A stretch of 64,000 nucleotides of DNA from positions 248,001-312,000 of the forward strand of contig JAMIFM010000037.1 in the NCBI GenBank assembly GCA_035906255.1, in the 5' to 3' direction. The notes beneath the pieces were generated by a model. The model had not been told where the DNA came from. It made no database searches and saw nothing but the letters and a program-made list of their open reading frames with translations. Position numbers and translations under genes: made by a program. Shown here piece after piece: positions 1 through 5,894 of this stretch (position 1 is the first letter of the stretch; each line of letters starts with the position of its first letter). This DNA is from SB11 sp035906255 (GTDB lineage: Bacteria > Bacteroidota > Bacteroidia > UBA8524).

Positions 1-348
1 ATATACAATGGCGGAAAGAACGGTATTGAGTTGTTAGTGGATGATGAACAAGTGGTGGGGTTAAAAAATAGTTTTGAGTTAATGCAGGAGATGTTTAGTG
101 ATGTGGGAAGGGGTACGGGAGCCACTGTAATATCTGCCGCTGCGGGCACACAAGTTGCGTATGAAAAGGGCGAATTGCAAAACGGTGTGTTTACCTATTG
201 TGTATTGCAGTTGTTAACTGAAAAACCGACGTGTACAGTGCAGGAGCTTAAAACGTATGTAAGCATGGAAGTAGAACGTCTTACCAACGGACTGCAAAAA
301 CCAACGGGAAGAACTGAAACGGCAGGGTTTGACTGGAAGGTTTGGTAA
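1..348 (+). CDS. Caspase-like (peptidase C14) protein, C-terminal fragment
   Basis: The frame is open from base 1, so the gene starts outside the window and only about 115 codons are seen. The segment GATVISAAAGTQVAYE (about residues 40-56 of the fragment), followed by NGVFTYCVLQLL, resembles the end of the bacterial caspase fold, where a small-subunit-like strand precedes the substrate-pocket helix. The catalytic His and Cys would lie upstream and cannot be checked. Bacterial caspase-like proteins are processing or cell-death proteases, and their role here cannot be told. It converges on mce, with only 10 bases between the stops. Confidence 0.6.
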   Translation: MYNGGKNGIELLVDDEQVVGLKNSFELMQEMFSDVGRGTGATVISAAAGTQVAYEKGELQNGVFTYCVLQLLTEKPTCTVQELKTYVSMEVERLTNGLQKPTGRTETAGFDWKVW

Positions 349-358
349 GCGGTTGAGT

Positions 359-763
359 TTACCTTTTTTCCATGCACAACTCAACCAGCATACCGTTGGT
401 GCTTTTTGGGTGCAGGAAAGCTATCAGCTTGTTATCCGCCCCGTCTTTGGGCGTTTCGTTAATAAACACAAAACCTTCAGCTTTTAACCGTGCTATTTCT
501 GCATAAATGTCCTCCACGTCAAAAGCTACGTGGTGTATGCCTTCGCCTTTTTTCTCAATAAATTTGGCAATGGCACTATCGGGGTGGGTGGCCTGCAATA
601 GCTCAATTTTATTCTCACCCGCTTTAAAAAAAGAAGTGATAACGTTTTCGCTTTCAACGGCTTCTTGCTTGTAAGGAGCTGTGCCCAACAGTTTTTCAAA
701 CAAAGTATTGCTAAGGGTAAGGTCTTTTACGGCTATGCCAAGGTGTTCTATTTTGCCAAACAT
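359..763 (-). CDS. mce: Methylmalonyl-CoA epimerase
   Basis: A 134-residue single-domain protein of the vicinal-oxygen-chelate/glyoxalase fold. It would interconvert (R)- and (S)-methylmalonyl-CoA, linking propionyl-CoA carboxylase to B12-dependent methylmalonyl-CoA mutase. The expected metal ligands are visible: His in IEHLGIAV at the N terminus, Glu/Gln in KIELLQ, His in GIHHVAFDV near residue 79, and Glu in MLVELCMEK at the C terminus. The length matches the family. It starts at the only good ATG, with MFGKIEHLGIAV following at once. It stands alone on the minus strand. Another VOC enzyme is possible but the motif set fits the epimerase best. Confidence 0.88.
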   Translation of the reverse strand: MFGKIEHLGIAVKDLTLSNTLFEKLLGTAPYKQEAVESENVITSFFKAGENKIELLQATHPDSAIAKFIEKKGEGIHHVAFDVEDIYAEIARLKAEGFVFINETPKDGADNKLIAFLHPKSTNGMLVELCMEKR

Positions 764-865
764 TGGGTGGGTTTTTGTTTGGCAAGGTTATTTATAAATT
801 GGTAAACGGGCAAATCATTTTAACTCACCCTCTAACTAGCGGCAAGGTTAGAATAACACACTGAG

Positions 866-890
866 CCCCTCTCTAATCGTTAGAGAGGGG
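866..890. repeat. Perfect palindromic hairpin upstream of mce
   Basis: The 11-base arm CCCCTCTCTAA (866-876) is matched exactly by its reverse complement at 880-890 around a TCG loop. It lies between the divergent mce and iscS genes. No T-run follows on either side, so it is more likely a dispersed extragenic palindrome or an RNA structure than a terminator. Confidence 0.55.
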
Positions 891-970
891 TAATTATGAA
901 CGGCAGCAGTCTTTTCAATATCAGGGGTGAGTCAGAAGCACAGGATAGCGTTCAAACATCAAATTTTTTT

Positions 971-1018
971 ATTGAATGAACAAAATCATTAGTACCTTTG
1001 TAGTTAGAATTAGTCTAA
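971..1018 (+). promoter_or_regulatory. Promoter and inverted repeat of the isc operon
   Basis: A Bacteroidota -7 box TACCTTTG lies at 993-1000, with a weak -33 element (TTG in ATTG, 971-974) 18 bases upstream. Immediately downstream, TTAGA (1004-1008) and TCTAA (1014-1018) form an inverted repeat with a five-base spacer. That is where a repressor would cover the transcription start. No iscR is next to the operon, so any regulator is encoded elsewhere. The motif does not match the E. coli IscR consensus that I know. Confidence 0.5.
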
Positions 1019-1039
1019 ATAAGTCAAATTCTGCACACA

Positions 1040-2254
1040 ATGTTAAAACTGCCCATATATCTTGATAGCAACGCAACCACGCCTGTTGATGAGCGTGTAT
1101 TGCAAACTATGATACCTTATTTTACCCAAAACTTTGGGAATGCTGCCAGCCGTAACCACCCTTTTGGATGGAGTGCTGAGGAAGCTGTTGATTATGCCCG
1201 CGAGCAAGTTGCCAAACTGATAAACGCTAACGAAAAAGAAATTATTTTCACTTCAGGAGCTACAGAAAGTAACAACCTTGCTATAAAAGGAGTATTTGAA
1301 ATGTATGCCGAAAAAGGCAAGCACATTATTACTGCCACTACTGAGCACAAAGCCGTATTAGATACCTGCAAGCACCTTGAGAAACTGGGTGCTGATATTA
1401 CTTACCTTGCGGTGGGTGAAGATGGTTTGATTAACCTTGACGAACTTGAAAAGGCCATGCGCCCCGATACTATTTTGGTTACTATTATGTATGCCAATAA
1501 TGAAATAGGGGTGGTGCAACCTATCCGTCAAATATCGGCTATTGCCAAAAAACACGGAGCACTTTTCCATACTGATGCCACACAGGCTACAGGTAAAATA
1601 CCCGTGGATGTGATAGCCGACGGTATCGATTTACTTTCGTTTACCGCACACAAAATGTACGGCCCCAAAGGGGTTGGTGCTTTGTATGTGCGCCGTAAAA
1701 ACCCGAGGGTAAAAGTAACTGCCCAAATGGACGGTGGCGGCCACGAGCGAGGTATGCGCAGCGGAACTCTAAATGTGCCCGGTATTGTTGGTTTTGGCAA
1801 GGCTTGCGAAATAGCCATTGCTGAAATGTATAGCGATGCAAAACGTTTGGGAGCATTGCGTGATAAACTTGAAAACGCACTGTTGCAAGAAGAAGAAGCG
1901 TATTTGAACGGTAGCAAAGAGCATCGTTTGCCTCATGTGGCTAATATATCGTTTAAATATGTTGAAGGAGAAGGGTTGATGATGGGAGTGAAAGACATAG
2001 CCGTATCATCAGGGTCGGCTTGTACTTCGGCGTCTTTGGAGCCTTCGTATGTGCTTAAAAACTTAGGGTTGGATGATGAACTGGCACATTCTTCGCTTCG
2101 TTTCGGGTTGAGTAAATACACTACTGAAGAGGAGATAGACTACACTATTTCACACGTGAGGGAAGCAGTTGCCAAGTTGCGTGATATGAGCCCGTTGTGG
2201 GAAATGTTTAAAGAGGGTATAGACCTGAAGAGCATTGAGTGGCAAGAGCATTAA
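1040..2254 (+). CDS. iscS: Cysteine desulfurase IscS
   Basis: A 404-residue PLP-dependent fold-type I enzyme that takes sulfur from cysteine to build Fe-S clusters and thiolate tRNA. The match to E. coli IscS runs end to end and the length is the same. Visible are YLDSNATTPVD at the N terminus, TTEHKAVLDTC, the PLP-lysine region SFTAHKMYGPKG (about residue 206), GGGHERGMRSGTLNVPG, and the mobile-loop cysteine in SSGSACTSASLEPSY (about 328). The C-terminal SPLWEMFKEGIDL, which contacts IscU in the family, is kept. It is the first gene of an iscS-iscU-iscA cluster with a clear promoter upstream. The start is the first ATG after the promoter. Confidence 0.96.
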   Translation: MLKLPIYLDSNATTPVDERVLQTMIPYFTQNFGNAASRNHPFGWSAEEAVDYAREQVAKLINANEKEIIFTSGATESNNLAIKGVFEMYAEKGKHIITATTEHKAVLDTCKHLEKLGADITYLAVGEDGLINLDELEKAMRPDTILVTIMYANNEIGVVQPIRQISAIAKKHGALFHTDATQATGKIPVDVIADGIDLLSFTAHKMYGPKGVGALYVRRKNPRVKVTAQMDGGGHERGMRSGTLNVPGIVGFGKACEIAIAEMYSDAKRLGALRDKLENALLQEEEAYLNGSKEHRLPHVANISFKYVEGEGLMMGVKDIAVSSGSACTSASLEPSYVLKNLGLDDELAHSSLRFGLSKYTTEEEIDYTISHVREAVAKLRDMSPLWEMFKEGIDLKSIEWQEH

Positions 2255-2258
2255 TCAG

Positions 2259-2282
2259 ATGTGCCAATGTGCCAATGTGCCA
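2259..2282. repeat. Short tandem repeat, 3 x ATGTGCCA
   Basis: Three exact copies of an 8-base unit just after the iscS stop, followed by a degenerate run of TTGAAACT-like units to about 2365. This is a simple-sequence spacer in the iscS-iscU gap with no gene visible. Confidence 0.7.
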
Positions 2283-2367
2283 ATTTGATAATGTGCAAAT
2301 GATATAACATTGATTTAGTTGCCAAAAGCAACTTGAAACTGAAAACTAAAAACTTGAAACTAAAATT

Positions 2368-2772
2368 ATGGCATACTCAGAAAAAGTAATAGACCATTAT
2401 AGCAACCCCCGCAATATCGGGACGTTGGATAAAAGCAAAAACAACGTGGGTACCGGACTTGTTGGTGCCCCCGAATGTGGCGATGTAATGCGCCTTCAAA
2501 TTGAGGTGGGTGATGACGGTATGATTACCGATGCTAAATTTAAGACGTTTGGCTGTGGTAGTGCCATTGCTTCGTCATCATTGGCAACGGAGTGGCTGAA
2601 AGGTAAAACGGTTGATGAGGCTTTAGCAATAGACAATATGGATATTGTTGAGGAACTCTCTTTACCTCCGGTTAAAATCCACTGTTCAGTATTGGCTGAA
2701 GATGCTATAAAGGCAGCAATTAACGATTACCGTGTAAAAAACGGTTTACCTGCAATTGAGGAAAAACACTAA
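2368..2772 (+). CDS. iscU: Fe-S cluster scaffold protein IscU
   Basis: A 134-residue scaffold on which IscS-derived sulfur and iron form a [2Fe-2S] cluster before transfer to target proteins. All three ligand cysteines are at canonical positions: C37 (PECGDVM), C63 (FGCGSAIA) and C106 (KIHCSVLAEDA), with the conserved Asp39. The chaperone-recognition motif LPPVK (99-103) is intact, so an HscA-type chaperone probably acts on it although none is encoded here. The start ATG (AYSEKVIDHY) is the family start. It lies 113 bases after iscS and is probably co-transcribed. Confidence 0.96.
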   Translation: MAYSEKVIDHYSNPRNIGTLDKSKNNVGTGLVGAPECGDVMRLQIEVGDDGMITDAKFKTFGCGSAIASSSLATEWLKGKTVDEALAIDNMDIVEELSLPPVKIHCSVLAEDAIKAAINDYRVKNGLPAIEEKH

Positions 2773-2846
2773 AGTTTTAGTATCGGTTATCCGTTATAGA
2801 TAATCGATTGAATAACTTAAAATGTAAACAGAAAACATAAATTAAA

Positions 2847-3173
2847 ATGATAACAGTATCACCAAAAGCGCAAGAAAGGGTATATGCCCTTAGGAATGAG
2901 GCCAACCTTGCCAACGATTACTTTTTGCGTGTATCGGTAGCGGGGGGTGGCTGTTCAGGCTTATCGTACAAGCTTGATTTTGATAATGAATTGAAAGATG
3001 GCGACCAAGCCTTTGAAGATAATGGCGTGAAAGTGGTGGTGGATGTGAAGAGTTTCCTTTACCTGATTGGTACCGAGCTTGATTTTAGCGACGGGCTAAA
3101 CGGTAAAGGTTTTAATTTCATAAACCCCAATGCTACCCGCACCTGCGGTTGTGGCGAAAGCTTTGCCGTCTGA
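2847..3173 (+). CDS. iscA: Iron-sulfur assembly protein IscA (HesB family)
   Basis: A 108-residue A-type carrier that receives clusters from IscU and delivers them, especially as [4Fe-4S], to apoproteins. The three ligand cysteines are visible as C36 (AGGGCSGLSY) and C100/C102 (RTCGCGESF). The SGL and FINPNA signatures and the length are typical. It is the last gene of the cluster and is followed by a strong terminator. hscB, hscA and fdx, which follow iscA in proteobacterial isc operons, are absent here. ErpA is an alternative name for the same family, but the isc context favours IscA. Confidence 0.92.
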   Translation: MITVSPKAQERVYALRNEANLANDYFLRVSVAGGGCSGLSYKLDFDNELKDGDQAFEDNGVKVVVDVKSFLYLIGTELDFSDGLNGKGFNFINPNATRTCGCGESFAV

Positions 3174-3199
3174 TTTTTTCTTTTTTTAAACAAATTTTT

Positions 3200-3238
3200 C
3201 CCCTCATCCTGCAATACGGGTGAGGGGTTTTTGTTTTA
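3200..3238 (+). terminator. Intrinsic terminator of the isc operon
   Basis: CCCCTCATCC (3200-3209) pairs with GGGTGAGGGG (3218-3227) around an 8-base loop, with one G-T pair, followed by TTTTTGTTTT. It separates the isc operon from the phage-like tail block that begins at 3256. Confidence 0.85.
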
Positions 3239-3255
3239 ATTGGGGGGACTACGGA

Positions 3256-3807
3256 TTACCTTTTCTCAACGGAGAACGTTATTGAATGCCCTACAATATC
3301 AGATACTTTATCAGATAATTTCTTTAAGCGGTCTTCGGTAAATAGTTGTTTTAAGATGCCTTTTGGAGCTATGCCGCGTTTTTTTATGTTTCTGGCAACG
3401 GCAAACGTTAACGCAATTTGGCGGTCGTATATTGTTTTACTTGTTTCTTCTTTTGGCTGCTTATTTTTGAGGGATGTTTTCTTAGGTTTAGCAAATATTC
3501 CCTTTTTCAATGTCCAAGAAAAGATATTATCAATCATTTTTTCTGATGGGTGCAGGTGCTTGTACTGGAAGGGGCTGTTTTCAGCTCCCCTGCGGGTATA
3601 ATACACCCCTTTTACTCCATACTCAATGTATGGGTTTAACCCACTAAGGCTAAACTCATAACTGATGCCAAACGTCGTGTCTTTTAGTTCTGTTTTTGGG
3701 ATAACATTTTCAAACCCCGCATCCGCTAAAATATTACCTGCTTCGGCTTCAATTTGGGTTGCAAAGTCTTCAAATGCCTTTCGAACATTTTGGTTAATAT
3801 TGGTCAT
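3256..3807 (-). CDS. Phage-like tail-completion/neck protein (putative)
   Basis: A 183-residue protein with no motif that identifies it alone. Its layout, with an N-terminal helix (VRKAFEDFATQIEAEAG), a beta-rich middle (SYEFSLSGLNPYIEYGVKG) and a C-terminal AVARNIKKRGIAPKGI segment, resembles HK97-gp10-like tail-completion proteins of Bacteroidota phages that join tail to head. Its start overlaps the preceding minus-strand frame (3794-4045) by 14 bases, a translation-coupled arrangement. It is the last gene of the minus-strand arm of the tail block. The function rests on position and general resemblance. Confidence 0.55.
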   Translation of the reverse strand: MTNINQNVRKAFEDFATQIEAEAGNILADAGFENVIPKTELKDTTFGISYEFSLSGLNPYIEYGVKGVYYTRRGAENSPFQYKHLHPSEKMIDNIFSWTLKKGIFAKPKKTSLKNKQPKEETSKTIYDRQIALTFAVARNIKKRGIAPKGILKQLFTEDRLKKLSDKVSDIVGHSITFSVEKR

Positions 3808-4045
3808 GCTTTTGGGTGTTTTGGTACTCGTTCTTGTCTTTTAAGAAACATAAGTAGTTTAAAAACTCAATGATGGACATCGTCAGGTAGAAATCCCATT
3901 GGGTGCGGTTTTCCGCCACCGAATCAATCGTAGCCAGCCAACCGTAACGCGCAGTAAACCAATTATCTTCATTCGCCATGTTTTCTTCTGCGGGGCGGCT
4001 TGTTGCTCCAAATAAGTTAGGATATGCGGCAACGAGTCGACCCAT
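3794..4045 (-). CDS. Tail-assembly-chaperone second part in the -1 frame (T-like)
   Basis: This frame overlaps the 3' part of 3883-4536 in the -1 frame. From residue 23 (ATG at 3979) it reads like true protein: MANEDNWFTARYGWLATI, then a helical IIEFLNYLCFLKDKN stretch. The other frame in the same bases (KIIGLLRVTVGWLRLIRW) looks like an out-of-frame shadow. Its stop overlaps the start of the next gene by 14 bases, as in a real operon. It could be made by -1 frameshifting on the nine-T run (minus strand, 4060-4052), giving a fusion of about 247 residues, or by separate initiation at 3979 giving 61 residues. A miscounted homopolymer would also explain it. Confidence 0.5.
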   Translation of the reverse strand: MGRLVAAYPNLFGATSRPAEENMANEDNWFTARYGWLATIDSVAENRTQWDFYLTMSIIEFLNYLCFLKDKNEYQNTQKHDQY

Positions 4046-4536
4046 AGCTTCAAAAAAAAAGTGGCAATTGGATATGCGATGGCTATACTTAGCTTTTGCT
4101 GAAACAGCTTTGCCCTTTGTTCAAAGCCTTCGGCATGGTTTTTTTGCCCTTCGGGCACGCACAATACGGCTAATATAAAATGCAAGTTGGGGATTATTTG
4201 TTCAGGGTCGGCGGTAAAGTGTGCCAAATCAACAAATTGTCCGGTGGTACGCTGTTTCATGTCATAAACCAGTGTATAGTGGCCGCCCTCAAGTTCAAAT
4301 TGTTTGGGTAGTTGGGTGGGCAACGGCGTAGTGTGCACCCAGTCCAGTTCGTGCATCAAAGGTTTAAAATCTTTAACAAAATCAAGACTAAGCAACTCAT
4401 CGCGGTTTTTTCCTGTTAAAGCACTAAGTATCCAAACTGATTGTGTAATTACATTATCGGGATAGTTTTTTAGTGCGGCGTTTATTTGTTGAAACTGCCC
4501 GATAGAAATCCGGTTCCAATTATTTGCTATGTTCAT
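3883..4536 (-). CDS. Tail-assembly chaperone-like protein (G-like)
   Basis: A 217-residue mostly helical protein. WNRISIGQFQQINAALKNY at the N terminus and IPNLHFILAVLCVPEG in the middle have the look of small phage proteins that coat the tape measure during tail assembly. Such chaperones usually come as a pair joined by a programmed -1 frameshift, and a nine-T run followed by an open -1 frame occurs after codon 161 (see 3794-4045). It is the first gene of the minus-strand arm, divergent from the tail genes at 4689. The motif CCAATTA stands 7 bases before its ATG, as upstream of two other phage blocks. The chaperone role is inference. Confidence 0.5.
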   Translation of the reverse strand: MNIANNWNRISIGQFQQINAALKNYPDNVITQSVWILSALTGKNRDELLSLDFVKDFKPLMHELDWVHTTPLPTQLPKQFELEGGHYTLVYDMKQRTTGQFVDLAHFTADPEQIIPNLHFILAVLCVPEGQKNHAEGFEQRAKLFQQKLSIAIAYPIATFFLKLWVDSLPHILTYLEQQAAPQKKTWRMKIIGLLRVTVGWLRLIRWRKTAPNGIST

Positions 4537-4540
4537 CGGC

Positions 4541-4566
4541 TGTTAATTGGAAATAGAAAGGATTGT
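4541..4566 (-). promoter_or_regulatory. Candidate shared leader motif, block A minus arm
   Basis: Read on the minus strand, CTTTCTATTT is followed by CCAATTA (bases 4550-4544), ending 7 bases before the ATG at 4536. CCAATTA occurs at the same distance, preceded by CTTTT, at 27430-27457 and 48805-48831. This copy is the weakest of the three, because the upstream part is three bases shorter. Confidence 0.35.
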
Positions 4567-4688
4567 TTCGTGCTTCGTTATTTCAACCGATATGGAACCT
4601 TTCGCTTTTAAACGGTGAGTAAATCAATGAATCGTACGCTTTTCCCGCACACAAATTTTTTCTAATCAAACTAAAAAGAAAAAAATTT

Positions 4689-5894
4689 ATGGCAATTACA
4701 CTTCACAACCGTCCACAGGCACTCACACCTGTGTACAATGATATGATGTTTGTTGCAGGCAGTACGTTAGCAGCAACACAGTACTTTAAAATGGTAGTTA
4801 AGGTGTACCACGCAGGTACGCTGCAAAAAACACTACGATATGATAAATGGCCACATGGTAATTATGTGCAGGCAGATGTGCACCGCATGCTTGAGCCTCG
4901 TTATAATCCTGTAATTGAAAGCCTTGCCGAAGGTGCAACGGGGTTTAAGGTGGCAAGGGGCACTATGGCTGATTATAAGGTAGAGTTTACCGAAGAAATT
5001 AATAATGTTTCTATTGCCAGCGGTATGGTTACAGCTTCGGGGTATGCGTTTAATACGGCGTTGAAATATCTCGATTGGATTGATTTTGATTACACCGATT
5101 ATGATTTGGTTCACGGCACACAAAAACAGTTGCTTACCAACTCGCCGCGAATCTTGAGAATACGGGAAGATGAGGCGGCCTCGTTAAGTCATATTTCCAT
5201 TAGCAAGCAGGCATATAAGGCGTTAATAACTACCTATAATGCGGCAGGAGGCGTGGTTGGCACTCATACAATTACGCATACATTGTACTCAGGGCCCGAC
5301 CAAGGCATCAGTTATTCGCTGGATTTTATGTGCGGTCCCTACAATTTGGGAGGTGGTATTGTTACGGCCGACGTAGAGCGATATACGGTAGGTTTTTTAG
5401 CCAATGATGATACGCCGGTGAGCGAGGTATTTACCTTTTTGTTGGATAGGGATTGCGGGCGTCATCGTTTATTCAGACTACATTTTTTAAACCGCTGGGG
5501 GCGTTTTGACAGTTTTACTTTTAAAGGCAGCCATAAGCAAACGGTGCAGTATAAACGGAGCGAGTATCAAAAGTTTACGGGATATACTGATTTAGGGACT
5601 ATGGAATGGACTAATGACTCGTTTGCGAGGGGTGTGGTTGCATTTGATACTACTGAAACAGAGCAATATGCTATTAGTACGGGCTGGATAACTGAGGAAG
5701 AAAGTGAGTGGTTGCAAGAGTTGGCGGGTAGTCCTGCCGTGTATTGGCAAATTGACCCATCGAACCCGAAAAAAACCATTGCCGTGAGCATTGCTGAAAA
5801 CAGTTATGAGGTGAAAAAATACGCCAATAAAAAGCTGTTTAGCTTAAATCTTACTATTCAATTAGCACAACCTAATTACCGCCAACGTTTATGA
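4689..5894 (+). CDS. Phage-like distal tail protein (putative)
   Basis: A 401-residue beta-rich protein with no signal peptide. The region FTFLLDRDCGRHRLFRLHFLN, closely followed by RWGRFDSFTFKGS (about 250-285), is the kind of FLNRxGxFDSFTF segment seen in tail proteins of Bacteroidota siphophages. It sits next to a large tail-tip-like gene, and the next ATG overlaps its stop (ATGA at 5891), so the two are translationally coupled. A distal-tail (Dit-like) role at the tube-tip junction is inferred from this order. It is the first gene of the plus-strand tail arm. Confidence 0.55.
   Translation: MAITLHNRPQALTPVYNDMMFVAGSTLAATQYFKMVVKVYHAGTLQKTLRYDKWPHGNYVQADVHRMLEPRYNPVIESLAEGATGFKVARGTMADYKVEFTEEINNVSIASGMVTASGYAFNTALKYLDWIDFDYTDYDLVHGTQKQLLTNSPRILRIREDEAASLSHISISKQAYKALITTYNAAGGVVGTHTITHTLYSGPDQGISYSLDFMCGPYNLGGGIVTADVERYTVGFLANDDTPVSEVFTFLLDRDCGRHRLFRLHFLNRWGRFDSFTFKGSHKQTVQYKRSEYQKFTGYTDLGTMEWTNDSFARGVVAFDTTETEQYAISTGWITEEESEWLQELAGSPAVYWQIDPSNPKKTIAVSIAENSYEVKKYANKKLFSLNLTIQLAQPNYRQRL

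Noticed and set aside
1004..1018. IscR binding site
   Set aside because: The TTAGA/TCTAA repeat does not match the known type 1 or type 2 IscR consensus; kept only as an inverted repeat.
2255..2367. Possible CRISPR-like or regulatory repeat between iscS and iscU
   Set aside because: The unit is only 8 bases with three copies and no spacers; it is a simple tandem repeat.
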